From NCBI GenBank assembly GCA_963729815.1, contig CAVSPU010000007.1, positions 1-64,000 on the forward strand: a DNA stretch of 64,000 nt, written 5' to 3'. Below are positions 42,125 through 51,797 of this stretch, piece after piece (the first letter of the stretch is position 1; the number at the start of each line of letters is the position of its first letter). A model generated the notes under the pieces. It did not search any database. It worked only from the letters and a program-made list of their open reading frames with translations, and was not told the origin of the DNA. This DNA is from DAHUXN01 sp963729815. Lineage in GTDB: Bacteria > Acidobacteriota > Terriglobia > Acidiferrales > UBA7541. The translations under genes were made by a program, and so were the position numbers.

Positions 42125-44422
42125 CTACCAACTGCGCGAGAGGGCGCCGACGATATGCGCGAGGGCGTCGAGATCGCGCAGGTCAATCACTTCGCCGGGA
42201 GAATGCGAATAACGCAAAGGCCAACCGAGCGCGACGTCAATCGAACCGTAACGCAGGAACGCCGAGCCGTCGTTTCCTCCGCCCGTGACGCCATATTGCA
42301 CGGGAATGTGGTTGGCGCGGGAGATGGAGACGACTTTTTCGACGAGCTTGCGCGGCACGAGGTTGGAATTATCCACGGCGCGCACGACGAAACCGTCGCC
42401 GAGCTTGCCATCGCCGAAGCGCTTGGACTCGAGAGGCGAATCGGAGCTGACGAATGTGTCGATGGCGAAAACGTAGTCAGGAGCCTTGCCTTCCGCGCCG
42501 AGCCGTTCGGCCACTTTCGCCGCGCCGAGAAGCCCCAGCTCTTCGCCCGTGGACCAAACGAAGGTGACATTGCGATCTTTCAGATTGGGGCCGAGCGCCC
42601 ACGCGGCGGAGATCAACGCGGTGTCGCCGACGCGGTCGTCGAAGCTGCGAGCATTCGCGCGGTCGTCGGCGAGGCGACGATATTTTTTCGGAATGGTGAT
42701 GTAGTCGCCGACGGCGATGCCCATTTGCGCGACTTCTTCGGGCGAGCGAGCGCCGACGTCGACGCGATTCATCAGCTCGCGGCCGCGCGGCCATTTGAAT
42801 CCAGGCTCATCCCAACCCTGGGGCAGCTCCATCACGGCGGGAATGTCGGCGCCTTTGAGAGTGTGGACAAGAGCGGCGTGCCCGAGGAAATAATCGGACT
42901 GCCCGCCTCCGCCGCTCACGGCGAGTTTTCCGTTGGGCAAGATTTCCTGGACGACGTAGCCGATTTCGTCCATGTGCGCGACGAACATGATGCTGGGAAC
43001 ATGCTCGCCCAGGCGAGCAGGCGCGCTGGCCGGAGCAGTGCCGATCTGGAGGATCAGGTTTCCGGCGTCGTCAGTTTCTGGCTTGGCCCACTTTGGGAGC
43101 AGGCTTTTTACCGCGTCGCGCATGCGGGCTTCATGCTCGCTGACGGCGTAAGTTTCGACGAGGCGCGAAAGGATTTGCTCGTTTGTTGGTGGCGTGCTCA
43201 AGGTAGTGGTGACGACGTGGGCTTCCATCAATCCGTGTTCTCTTTCCTGAGTGACCGAGCCTTGGGCGTAGACCTGGAGCAAGTTCGTCAAATCGTTCAG
43301 GTCTTTGGCGGAAATCATTTCGGCGGGCGTGTCGGGCCAAGCGGTGGCAATGGCGAGGTGCGCGGTTTTGTCGGGAGTTTTCGGCGGCGCGAGGTAGCTC
43401 GGCGGCATCAGCGGCCCGGAGAAATCCATGGCGATGTGAATTTGGTTGGTGTCTGCAAGATTTTTGAGGTCCGCGGCGAAGCCGGAAAACGCGCCGCCGG
43501 CATCCTGCGAACCGACGAGTACGCCGCTGCCCATGTCAAGGCGCGGGCCGCGATGGAGTGTGGGCTCGGTGGGAATCGGAGGCGCAGCGGTGAGACGGCC
43601 GACGTAGATCAATTCGTCCGGTTGCTCTTCATCGAGCAGGCGTTCGAGGCCGCGCGCGCCGGACCATTGCTGCGCGGCAAAGGCGACGACCAACGTGCCG
43701 TTAACTTTGGAAGGATCGATGTGGCGCAACAAATCGACGAGGGCGGCGTCGCCAAAGCGATCGCCGACGGCAGGAGCGGTGTAAAAATTCTTGCCGAGCG
43801 CGTAGAGCGTGCGATCCATGACCACAGGGCTGAGCAGATCCGCGCCGGTTCGCTTCACTTCGGCGGCGGAAGTGGCGCCGAGGTCGACCCACATATTTTC
43901 GATATCGGAAGGATCGGGAGGATTGCGGCGGCCGGGGAGCAGGTGAATCGAAAGTCCCGCGACGACTGCGTTGATCCATTTTCCCGAGGGAGTCTGGATT
44001 TCGACTGGCTGCGCGGAATAGAGCTCGTTGAAAAGGGGCAAATCGCCGAATTGCGGCAGGCGCTGAAGTTGAACGTAGCCGTCGTCAGTGATGTTGCTGA
44101 CGACGTAGCCGGGCTCGTCCATAGGCGCGACGATGAGGCGCTTCGGGCCGCCGCTGCCGAGCGTGACGATGACGTCGCCAAGGTTGTCCGTCGTCGGCGA
44201 GAATGCGCGAAGGCGCTCTTTGATCAGCGCGGCGAGATTCGATTCGTAGCCGGGAACAGCAGGCGTTTCGACAAATTGTTGGAGATCGTCGATGAGCGAG
44301 CCGGGAACTTTGTTTGTGCCGCTCGAATCGCCGGCGGATTGTGCTGCCGCCGGACCAGATGCGGACAACACGCTCACCGCGAAAACAATAACGCAGAGCA
44401 TTGAATAAAAACGTTTCATCAT
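42125..44422 (-). CDS. Tandem-domain M42 metallopeptidase, exported
   Basis: About 765 residues: signal peptide (FYSMLCVIVFAVSVLSASGP) and two successive M42 (glutamyl aminopeptidase/CelM-like) domains. The C-terminal domain (about 400-765) keeps the zinc ligands and catalytic residues: FVAHMDEIGYVV, RSFDDRVGDTALIS, WSTGEELGLLGA, FAIDTFVSSDSP and RYSHSPGE. In the N-terminal domain (about 45-390) the corresponding places read IVAPMDEPGYVV, AVGDRFGDAALV and AFAAQQWSGARG, so the His, first Asp and Glu pair are lost and it is probably non-catalytic. AAGGGG precedes ATG 44422. Divergent from the P1 peptidase gene. Confidence 0.88.
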   Translation of the reverse strand: MMKRFYSMLCVIVFAVSVLSASGPAAAQSAGDSSGTNKVPGSLIDDLQQFVETPAVPGYESNLAALIKERLRAFSPTTDNLGDVIVTLGSGGPKRLIVAPMDEPGYVVSNITDDGYVQLQRLPQFGDLPLFNELYSAQPVEIQTPSGKWINAVVAGLSIHLLPGRRNPPDPSDIENMWVDLGATSAAEVKRTGADLLSPVVMDRTLYALGKNFYTAPAVGDRFGDAALVDLLRHIDPSKVNGTLVVAFAAQQWSGARGLERLLDEEQPDELIYVGRLTAAPPIPTEPTLHRGPRLDMGSGVLVGSQDAGGAFSGFAADLKNLADTNQIHIAMDFSGPLMPPSYLAPPKTPDKTAHLAIATAWPDTPAEMISAKDLNDLTNLLQVYAQGSVTQEREHGLMEAHVVTTTLSTPPTNEQILSRLVETYAVSEHEARMRDAVKSLLPKWAKPETDDAGNLILQIGTAPASAPARLGEHVPSIMFVAHMDEIGYVVQEILPNGKLAVSGGGGQSDYFLGHAALVHTLKGADIPAVMELPQGWDEPGFKWPRGRELMNRVDVGARSPEEVAQMGIAVGDYITIPKKYRRLADDRANARSFDDRVGDTALISAAWALGPNLKDRNVTFVWSTGEELGLLGAAKVAERLGAEGKAPDYVFAIDTFVSSDSPLESKRFGDGKLGDGFVVRAVDNSNLVPRKLVEKVVSISRANHIPVQYGVTGGGNDGSAFLRYGSIDVALGWPLRYSHSPGEVIDLRDLDALAHIVGALSRSW
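43003..43018. repeat. 16-bp GC palindrome inside coding sequence (copy 5)
   Basis: GCTCGCCCAGGCGAGC, read on the minus strand as PARLGE in the C-terminal M42 domain just before FVAHMDEIG. The N-terminal domain of the same protein lacks these residues at the matching place. Confidence 0.75.
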
Positions 44423-44577
44423 GACAGGCCCCTTCACTTACGTTATTAGAATCGAAGTCTTGCAGTTGCGCGAACCAGCGACTGTAACGCAGGCGAAACG
44501 GCGCCGCAATAGTTTCGCGGAATTATGTGGCGCTGAATGCGGCCTGAATAGAAGTACAATTCGCGCGGAAGGATGCT

Positions 44578-45750
44578 ATGCGAAGAGCGAGAATCAAGAG
44601 CGTGGCGCGCGCGATGAGTGTGGCGATCGCGGTGCTTGCCGCGACGTTGGCGGCGCAGGCGCAGCAGAACGCGGCGGCCAATGCGCGGCCGAGGGCGAGA
44701 GATTTGGGGATACGGATTGGCGTGTACGAGCCGGGGCCACTCGACGCGATCACGGATGTCGGCGGAGTGCAGGTGGGGCAAGTCACGCTGATCGAGGGCG
44801 AGAACGTTCGCACGGGAGTGACGGCGATTTTTCCGCACGCGGGAAACATGTTTCAGGACAAAGTGGCGGGCGCGGTGTATGTGTTCAACGCGTTTGGGAA
44901 GCTGGTGGGATCGACGCAAGTGAACGAACTGGGGCAGATCGAGACGCCGATTGTGCTGACGAATACGCTGAGCGTGTGGGACGCGGCCGCGGGGGTGACG
45001 GACTGGATGCTCGCGCTGCCCGGGAATGAAGAGGTGCGGTCGATTAATCCGGTGGTGGGCGAAACGAATGACGGATGGCTGAACGACATTCGCGGACGGC
45101 ACGTGAAAGCGGAGGATGTGCGGCGGGCGCTCGAATCGGCGCGCGGCGGGCCGGTGGAAGAGGGAACGGTGGGCGCGGGAACGGGCACGGTCGCGTTTGG
45201 GTGGAAGGGCGGAATCGGGACGAGTTCGCGTGTGGTGCCAGCGAGTGCGGGCGGGTACACGGTGGGCGTGCTTGTGCAGACGAATTTTGGAGGGAATCTA
45301 ACCATTGCGGGCGTGCCGGTGTACCGCGAGCTTCAGCCTCCGCGCGCTGCAGAGGCCGCGCGCGGCGAAAAGCGCAACTCGGCCGACGGCTCGTGCATGA
45401 TCGTGGTGGCGACGGACGCGCCGCTGGACTCGCGGCAATTGCATCGGCTGGCGAAGCGCGCCGTGATGGGGCTGGCGCGGGCGGGATCTTCCGGGAGCAA
45501 CGGCAGCGGCGATTTCGTGATTGCGTTTTCGACGACGTTGCGCATTCCCGCCGAGGCGAAAATTCTGCCGCCGGTGCAATTGTTGTCGGAGGAAGCGCTA
45601 TCACCGCTGTTTGAGGCTGCCGGCGAAGCGACGGAAGAGGCGATTGATAATTCGCTGCTGCGCGCGATGACGGTGAAAGGGCGCGACGGACACATGATCG
45701 AGGCGCTGCCGATTGATCGATTGAAGGAAATTCTGGCGCAACATCAGTGA
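44578..45750 (+). CDS. P1 family peptidase (DmpA-like aminopeptidase), exported
   Basis: L-aminopeptidase/D-esterase of the DmpA (peptidase family S58) type, 390 residues, with a signal peptide (ARAMSVAIAVLAATLAAQAQ). Such enzymes self-cleave before a Ser or Thr that becomes the nucleophile; here that is Ser in NSADGSCMIVVATDAPL (about residue 275). Upstream, GVEPGPLDAITDVGGVQVGQ-like and TGVTAIFPHAGNMFQDKVAG stretches match the alpha chain. GGAAGG lies five bases before the ATG. It faces the M42 peptidase gene across 155 bases, which probably hold divergent promoters. After it, 45751-46020 holds only a TCATCC-type repeat relative at 45795-45822. Confidence 0.9.
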   Translation: MRRARIKSVARAMSVAIAVLAATLAAQAQQNAAANARPRARDLGIRIGVYEPGPLDAITDVGGVQVGQVTLIEGENVRTGVTAIFPHAGNMFQDKVAGAVYVFNAFGKLVGSTQVNELGQIETPIVLTNTLSVWDAAAGVTDWMLALPGNEEVRSINPVVGETNDGWLNDIRGRHVKAEDVRRALESARGGPVEEGTVGAGTGTVAFGWKGGIGTSSRVVPASAGGYTVGVLVQTNFGGNLTIAGVPVYRELQPPRAAEAARGEKRNSADGSCMIVVATDAPLDSRQLHRLAKRAVMGLARAGSSGSNGSGDFVIAFSTTLRIPAEAKILPPVQLLSEEALSPLFEAAGEATEEAIDNSLLRAMTVKGRDGHMIEALPIDRLKEILAQHQ

Positions 45751-46020
45751 TAATGTTGGAAACGAGAGGCGTTGGAAGAACCAAATACCAAGGCGAGATC
45801 CTTCGCACCGCTCAGGATGACAAATCAAAATGTCGTTTTCGCGACTCTTCGCGGGTGTTCCCCGGCAATGCCACCCGTCGATTGCTCCGGTTCCGACTCG
45901 TTTAGCTGACCAATCGCCTTCCTCCCCCGCGTTCACTCCTCGTAGCGCGCCCCGCAACGTCGGTCCGGATGCACGCCACCCCACCATGTGGTCAGCTTGA
46001 AGGAGTGTGTGGAGGCAGAG

Positions 46021-47721
46021 TTATTCCTGGCGGCAGAGTTCGGCGGTGAGCGGTTCGCGGTGACTCATCGCGAGGCGGTCGATTTGCTTCAGACTAATCG
46101 TGTAAGCGACGCCGGCGACGATCAGCAAAATGAGAAAGAGCGGCAGCGCCAATTCGGGCCGGTTGAACATCCGCGTGACCATGAAGATCGCGGCTCCGAA
46201 GCCGATTATTACGCCTTCCGTCAGCAGCCCGACGGCCATGGTAACGCCCGCGAGTTTTTTCTGCCGGAACGCGCCGAATTCGAGTTTGCGCGGAAAACAG
46301 ACGGATAGAAGGTTTCCGACGGCGAAATTGGCGAGCGTTCCATACGCCAGCGCGACGAACGTGGTGGCCACGATCAGCGGCGGCGGGGGGCCGAAAGTCC
46401 ATGCCACAGCGACCCACACGATGAGCGCCTGAGCGATTGCCATCAGGGCGTGGAACAAATTCTTGCCTATGAGGATTTCGCGGAAGCGCACCGGCACGAG
46501 CAGCAGAAACTGAATGCCCGTGCCATCAAAAGCGAAACTGTTGAATACAAAATTCATTTGAGTGAGAAATGTGTAGGCAATGGCGATGGGGAAAATCATG
46601 TGCGGCGCGTGCTTCATGAAGCCGGCCTTCCCTTGCTGCTGAACCGAAATGCCGAAAAAAATCACGAGAATAATGGGCACGAGCATATTCAACAACATCG
46701 GGCCGCTGCGGAAAGCGTAGCGAATTTCCTTTTCGAAAATCGCGGCGCTCGGGCGCGATACGAATGGGATTTCCCATGATGCGCGGGATGCTTCGAGCTT
46801 GGCTGCGTCGGCGGCTGGCCGCGCGGCAGGAGCGAGCCGCGCGGGCGGGCGAGACGCTTTCGGGGAATCGCCCAGGTTTTCACCATGGTATTGCGCCACG
46901 AGGCGCGCGCGAAGGAGCCAGAAAAAAGCGGCGCCGTAAAGTGCGAGAAATAAAAGCGACGCGGATGCCGAGAGCAAGTTTTGAGAGAGGGCGTGGTCGA
47001 GCGCGCTGCCGGCAACGCCTGGCGGAAGAACGTGAGCGACGGGCAGCAGCATGACGACCCAATTGCTTTGAATTCGCGTGTGCTGGTGCTGGAAGTGCTG
47101 GATGGCAGGGCCGAGGAACTGAAACGACAGCATCACGAGAACGAAAACGAATCCGAGAATTTCGCGAGTTCGCCGGCGCGCCAGCCATTTTTCCGTCCAG
47201 GCCAAAAGCATGCGGCCGAGAAGCAAGTTCATCGCGGCGTATGCGAGGAGAACAAGGAAAGCCCAGGGGAGCAGCTCAGGACGCGCGATCCCCAATCCGA
47301 TCCACATGCAGAACAGCCAGAAAAGCGAGGCGACCGCGCCGGGATCAAAAAGGCCGTAGATGACGCTCAGCGCGAAGAAGCTGCCGAATCGCAAGGGAAA
47401 GCGGAGCAGATTGGCGAAGTCGAATTGCACGCCAACCGACGCCGCAAAGATCGGATATAACTGCCAGAAAAGGAAAACAGCCCATAGCATCGCTTCCAGC
47501 CACTGCCATTCGCCGCGCGCGACCAGCGCCCAGGCTCCGATGCCCATGACGATGCCGCCGCCAAAAACGAGGCCGCTCATCATGAGCGCAATGAAAATCG
47601 TGGAGACGGCCTGCAAGCGGCCCTTGATTGTGCGCAGCGAATTTACGAAGAGTTGCCAGCGCAGGCGGGCGACGAGGCCGATCTGCACGCGGATTCCGGG
47701 GACGGTGCTTACCCCAGCCAT
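46021..47721 (-). CDS. ABC-2 type transporter permease
   Basis: About 566 residues with roughly twelve hydrophobic segments, the membrane part of an ABC-2 exporter. The central cytosolic stretch (about 285-320) is Pro/Ala/Arg-rich (PPARLAPAARPAADAAKLEA), followed by IFEKEIRYAFRSGPMLLNML, the usual coupling region. ATG 47721 starts inside the ATPase gene, overlapping its last 13 bases, so the two are translationally coupled. Unrelated in detail to the permease at 19010-20593. Confidence 0.85.
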   Translation of the reverse strand: MAGVSTVPGIRVQIGLVARLRWQLFVNSLRTIKGRLQAVSTIFIALMMSGLVFGGGIVMGIGAWALVARGEWQWLEAMLWAVFLFWQLYPIFAASVGVQFDFANLLRFPLRFGSFFALSVIYGLFDPGAVASLFWLFCMWIGLGIARPELLPWAFLVLLAYAAMNLLLGRMLLAWTEKWLARRRTREILGFVFVLVMLSFQFLGPAIQHFQHQHTRIQSNWVVMLLPVAHVLPPGVAGSALDHALSQNLLSASASLLFLALYGAAFFWLLRARLVAQYHGENLGDSPKASRPPARLAPAARPAADAAKLEASRASWEIPFVSRPSAAIFEKEIRYAFRSGPMLLNMLVPIILVIFFGISVQQQGKAGFMKHAPHMIFPIAIAYTFLTQMNFVFNSFAFDGTGIQFLLLVPVRFREILIGKNLFHALMAIAQALIVWVAVAWTFGPPPPLIVATTFVALAYGTLANFAVGNLLSVCFPRKLEFGAFRQKKLAGVTMAVGLLTEGVIIGFGAAIFMVTRMFNRPELALPLFLILLIVAGVAYTISLKQIDRLAMSHREPLTAELCRQE

Positions 47722-48512
47722 GTCAGCTCCTGCTCGGTCTGGCGGCTGCCGCCGACGATGTCGAGGAAAATCTGCTCGAGCGTGAGCTTGCCGTCGCCGG
47801 AGGCGATCGCTGTGCCCTGGCGTGCTTCCACGCCGGCGCGCAATTCTTCGAGCGAGCCCTGCGCGACCAATTTGCCTTGATGAATGATGGCCAGATGGCT
47901 GCACAGGCGCTCGACAATCTCGAGGACGTGCGAGGTGAGGAAAATCGTGGCGCCGCGCGCGATCATGCGTTGGAGCATGGCTTTCAGAGTACCGGCGGCG
48001 ATGGCGTCCACGCCTTCGAAGGGCTCGTCAAGAAACAGAATTTTCGGCCCGTGAATCACGGCGGCCGCCATGGCGAGTTTTTTCTGCATGCCGTGCGAGA
48101 AATCGGTGATCAGCGATTTGGGACGATCGGCGAGCTGCATGAAATCGAGCAGATCTTTCGTGCGTTGCGAGGCGGTGGCGCGATCGAGGCCGTACATGCG
48201 TCCGGCGAAATTCAAATATTCGGACGCCGTCAGACGACCAAACAGCGCGAGCCCTTCCGGAACGACGCCAATCTGCTGTTTCACTTCGACGGGATTCTGC
48301 TCCAAGTCCAGATTCAAAATGCGAATCGAACCGGAGGATGGCGCGAGCAGGCCCGTGAGCATTTTGATCATGGTCGACTTACCGGCGCCGTTGGGGCCGA
48401 GGAATCCGAAAAATTGGCCGCCATCGACGCGCAGGTTTACTTGATCCACGGCGACGAGTTCGCCGAAACGCCGGGTCAGTTGTTGGGTAACGATTGCTGG
48501 TTCAAGCGACAT
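47709..48512 (-). CDS. ABC transporter ATP-binding protein
   Basis: ATPase subunit of 267 residues. Walker A is LGPNGAGKSTM, signature FSHGMQKKLAMAAAV, Walker B ILFLDEPFEGVD and the switch His is in IFLTSHVLEIV. The signature FSHGM is a modest variation of LSGGQ as seen in other ABC-2 exporters. ATG 48512 begins the conserved domain; GTG 48530 is an alternative. The permease gene overlaps its 3' end. Substrate unknown. Confidence 0.92.
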   Translation of the reverse strand: MSLEPAIVTQQLTRRFGELVAVDQVNLRVDGGQFFGFLGPNGAGKSTMIKMLTGLLAPSSGSIRILNLDLEQNPVEVKQQIGVVPEGLALFGRLTASEYLNFAGRMYGLDRATASQRTKDLLDFMQLADRPKSLITDFSHGMQKKLAMAAAVIHGPKILFLDEPFEGVDAIAAGTLKAMLQRMIARGATIFLTSHVLEIVERLCSHLAIIHQGKLVAQGSLEELRAGVEARQGTAIASGDGKLTLEQIFLDIVGGSRQTEQELTWLG

Positions 48513-48569
48513 GGGGGTTGAATCTAGCACAAAGGGATGAAGGCAGCGAAACGCGCATGAATGCGAAAT

Positions 48570-50339
48570 TCATCGAGTATGCGCCGGTGTGCTGCCGGCC
48601 AATTGCGGGAAAAGGGCAAGGACAGCAGGGAGGGCCACGCGAAACGTGCAGCCGCCCTCGGCGCGATTGAAACCGCGAATCTGGCCGCCATGCTCCTGCA
48701 CGATTCCATAACAGATGCTCAAACCGAGCCCGGTGCCTTTGCCAACGGGCTTGGTGGTGTAAAAGGGATCGAAGACGCGTTCGGGGTCGCGAAGACCCGG
48801 CCCGGTATCGGAGAAGTCGAGAACCACGGAGCCGCGCTCGCTGCGCGTGCGCACGGTGAGAACGCCTCCGCCAACGGTTTCCATGGCGTCGACGGCGTTG
48901 TTGATCAGGTTATAGAAAACCTGGAGCAATTGATTGGGATCGCCCCGAACAGCCGGAAGCACGGAGGGATTTTCGACTTCGATGCGAATTTGCTTATCGC
49001 GGAGGTCGAGCTGGCGGAGCTCGATGGCGCTGGTCAGCACGGATTTAATGTCCAGCAACTGCTTCTCGGCGGGCACCTGCCGGGCGAAGCTCAGCAGATT
49101 CGTCACCAGGACTTTCGTGCGCCGTGCCTGCTCGCGGATTTTTTCGCCGAGGTTGCGGGAGCGCTCGGTGGCGGTGGCATCGGCTTGAATCAAGTCCGCA
49201 TAGCCGAGAATCGCGGTGAGGGGATTATTGATTTCGTGCGCGGCTCCGGCAGCGAGCTGGCCGAGGGAGGCAAGCTTTTCCGCTTGCACGAATTGCATTT
49301 GCAGCCGCTTCAGATTTTCCACCGAGTCTTGCAGGCCCTTCATCAGGCTCAAGCGATCGAGATCCACCAACTGCTGGCGCCAGAAAAGCAGCGCGGTGCC
49401 CACGACGATGGTCAGAAGAGTGAGGAGCAGGCGAAAATGCCGGACGGCGATTGGCGCACCGCTGGCGAATTCGCTCCATGCCGCCATGAGAGGCATGGAC
49501 AGAATGCATAGAATCGCAAAGCGGGCGGGCCATTGCGAGTCATGATGAGGAACAGGCTCATCGGTCATTTCCGGCGACAGAGAGGCGCCATGCGCCAGAA
49601 TGCCCGCCGTGCCGAACCAGACAAAGGCCGCCATGGTGGGCAGATTAATAATGCTTCCGCTTCGGAACCGGCCCTCAAGGGCCGGCATAATGGTGGCGGA
49701 TACACCGAGAACGTACATCGCGGATGCGCCGAAAATGTTCGCGTACACACCGCGCCATCCGGGCCTGGCGCGCAGAGCCAAAATGCCAACGCCAAACAGA
49801 AAAACGAGATTAGCCAGCCCGTAAACCTGAAGGTCGCGAACGCGGTTCAAATAAGCGTGGGCCGGATCCTGCGACCATGCCACGGCAAGGAACAAGTAGA
49901 GGAAAGTCCACCAAACACCGAGGAGCAGGAGGTCCAGGTAGCCGTAGCGCAGGGTTTCGCGCATCTTGCCGGCATGGGGAAGAAGAGCCAGCGCGGCCAT
50001 CAACGGAACCACGTGCAGGAAAAAGATGATATCCACCGGGGAGGGCGTGCCCGCAGGAACGTGAAGGACCAGATCCTGGTATGTCCATATCAACCTTCCC
50101 GCGAGCCAAAGCGTGCAGCCGAAAGCCAGGAGCATCCAGAAGTTATTCTGGCGGCGATAAGGCGAGGAGGCGTTCCAGAGCAAACATGCGTTTGCAAAAA
50201 GCGGGACGATGCACATGGAAATGTCGGCGAAGGCCCTCCGCGACTCGCCCGGGGACATCACGAGCGAGACAACGCCAAAGCCGCCGACAAACACAATCCA
50301 TGCGGCGATAATCACCCAAGTAGACTTCGCCAGTTTCAT
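48570..50339 (-). CDS. Membrane-bound sensor histidine kinase
   Basis: About 589 residues. The N-terminal half has around ten hydrophobic segments with no separate periplasmic sensor domain, so it may sense a membrane or transported signal. A short coiled coil (SLMKGLQDSVENLKRLQMQF) leads to the phosphoacceptor helix AAHEINNPLTAILGYADL, N box FYNLINNAVDAM, G1 DTGPGL, F box FDPFYTTK and G2 GKGTGLGLSICYG. It is expected to autophosphorylate on the His. No response regulator gene is adjacent. ATG 50339 is preferred to GTG 50345. It lies upstream of the ABC pair on the same strand. Confidence 0.93.
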   Translation of the reverse strand: MKLAKSTWVIIAAWIVFVGGFGVVSLVMSPGESRRAFADISMCIVPLFANACLLWNASSPYRRQNNFWMLLAFGCTLWLAGRLIWTYQDLVLHVPAGTPSPVDIIFFLHVVPLMAALALLPHAGKMRETLRYGYLDLLLLGVWWTFLYLFLAVAWSQDPAHAYLNRVRDLQVYGLANLVFLFGVGILALRARPGWRGVYANIFGASAMYVLGVSATIMPALEGRFRSGSIINLPTMAAFVWFGTAGILAHGASLSPEMTDEPVPHHDSQWPARFAILCILSMPLMAAWSEFASGAPIAVRHFRLLLTLLTIVVGTALLFWRQQLVDLDRLSLMKGLQDSVENLKRLQMQFVQAEKLASLGQLAAGAAHEINNPLTAILGYADLIQADATATERSRNLGEKIREQARRTKVLVTNLLSFARQVPAEKQLLDIKSVLTSAIELRQLDLRDKQIRIEVENPSVLPAVRGDPNQLLQVFYNLINNAVDAMETVGGGVLTVRTRSERGSVVLDFSDTGPGLRDPERVFDPFYTTKPVGKGTGLGLSICYGIVQEHGGQIRGFNRAEGGCTFRVALPAVLALFPQLAGSTPAHTR

Positions 50340-50645
50340 TCCCACCCAAGGAGAAGCTCCCTGAGCGTAGCACGACCATTATTCGCCACGTATTGCCGCT
50401 GGTGGCGCGGGAGCCAATCAATCAATAGAAGCCATGCTCAGGTGCACTCGAGATGGCCTGTTGTGGCGTAGAACCGGGATCTGCTTTGGATATTACCGCT
50501 TAGTGCGCCATTTTCGGCTGTAATCCAGTTGCCAGCACGAATGCCATTGGAGCAGAATGGCGGCGCTATTTGCGCAGGTTCGGGTGGCCCCGAATTCTGA
50601 CGCCCATAACTTACCGGTCTTTTTACCGGTCTTTGAGGAGGTTGC
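50340..50645. other. Divergent upstream region of kinase and phosphoesterase genes
   Basis: About 300 bases. Near 50611-50635 the 12-mer TTACCGGTCTTT occurs twice in tandem, just before the ribosome site GAGGAGG of the metallophosphoesterase. No hairpin of note and no gene. Confidence 0.45.
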
Positions 50646-51767
50646 ATGTTTCGCCGAGCGTGCCTTGTGCTGTCACTGCTGCTGATCGCGTCATTCTGCA
50701 TCTTTCTTGCGACGTCGAGTTCGCGAGCACAGGATGAATCCGGCCCCGCCTGGACATTTGCTGCCTCGGGCGATTCGCGAAACTGCGGCGACGTTGTAAT
50801 GCCGGCCATTGCCGCGGGCGCAATTGGGCATCATGCGGCGTTCTACTGGCATCTGGGCGATCTGCGCAAGATTTACGATTTCGACGAGGATATGCAGCAC
50901 GAGCCCGAGCACCTCGCGCATCCGATGACCATCATTCAATACGAGCAGATTGCGTGGCCGGACTTCATCGCCAACCAGGTCCGCGCGTTCGGCTCTCTGC
51001 CATTTTTTCTGGGCATTGGCAATCACGAGACGATCCAGCCGATGACTCGCGATCTTTTCATCGAGCAGTTCGCGGACTGGCTGGACGAACCCGTGCTGCG
51101 CGAGCAGCGGCTGCGGGACGACCCGTCGAATCACAGGCTGGAAACGTATTACCACTGGATCGAGCGGGGCGTTGATTTCATCAATCTCGACAACGCTTCG
51201 GCGGATCAATTTGACCGCGCGCAGATGAAATGGTTCGAAGACGTCCTGAAGCGAGACGAAGACGATGCGGAAATTCACACGATCGTCGTGGGAATGCACG
51301 AAGCGTTGCCGGAGAGCATTTCCGCAGGCCACAGCATGAACGAGTCGGCGGTCGGTATCGCGAGCGGGCACCGCGCGTATGCGGATTTGCTCAAGGCGCA
51401 GAATGAGATGCATAAACGTGTCTACATTCTCGCGAGCCATTCGCATTTCTACATGGCGAATATTTTCAACACCGATTATTGGCGCGCGAATGGCGGCGTC
51501 CTGCCGGGCTGGATCGTGGGCACGGCGGGCGCCGTGCGCTACGCGCTGCCGCCGAATTCGAAAGATGCGGATGCGGCAGAAACAAATGTTTATGGCTATT
51601 TGCTCGGGCATGTTCAGCCTGGCGGAGAGATTCATTTCACGTTTGAAAAGCTGAACAGGCCGGACATTCCGGCTGTGGTCGCCAGCCGGTTCGGCGCGCA
51701 ATTTGTCGACTGGTGCTTTGAGCACAATTCAGAGGCAACCACGCCGGGTTCGCCCGAGGCGCACTGA
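50646..51767 (+). CDS. Metallophosphoesterase, exported
   Basis: Calcineurin-like phosphoesterase of 373 residues with a signal peptide (CLVLSLLLIASFCIFLATSS). Metal-site motifs appear in order: AASGDSRNCGD, WHLGDLRKIYD, GIGNHETI, VVGMHEALPE and ASHSHFYM. The first motif is D-x-R rather than the common D-x-H, which may alter the metal site. The C-terminal part is a beta-rich region of about 100 residues. GAGGAGG lies six bases before ATG. The amidohydrolase gene follows 30 bases later, so the two may be co-transcribed. Confidence 0.87.
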   Translation: MFRRACLVLSLLLIASFCIFLATSSSRAQDESGPAWTFAASGDSRNCGDVVMPAIAAGAIGHHAAFYWHLGDLRKIYDFDEDMQHEPEHLAHPMTIIQYEQIAWPDFIANQVRAFGSLPFFLGIGNHETIQPMTRDLFIEQFADWLDEPVLREQRLRDDPSNHRLETYYHWIERGVDFINLDNASADQFDRAQMKWFEDVLKRDEDDAEIHTIVVGMHEALPESISAGHSMNESAVGIASGHRAYADLLKAQNEMHKRVYILASHSHFYMANIFNTDYWRANGGVLPGWIVGTAGAVRYALPPNSKDADAAETNVYGYLLGHVQPGGEIHFTFEKLNRPDIPAVVASRFGAQFVDWCFEHNSEATTPGSPEAH

Positions 51768-51797
51768 ATCGCAAGGTTTTTTTGAAAGGATAGGCTG

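Noticed and set aside
41909..44404. 831-codon plus-strand frame across the M42 gene
   Set aside because: Antisense shadow; the minus strand encodes recognisable peptidase domains and a signal peptide.
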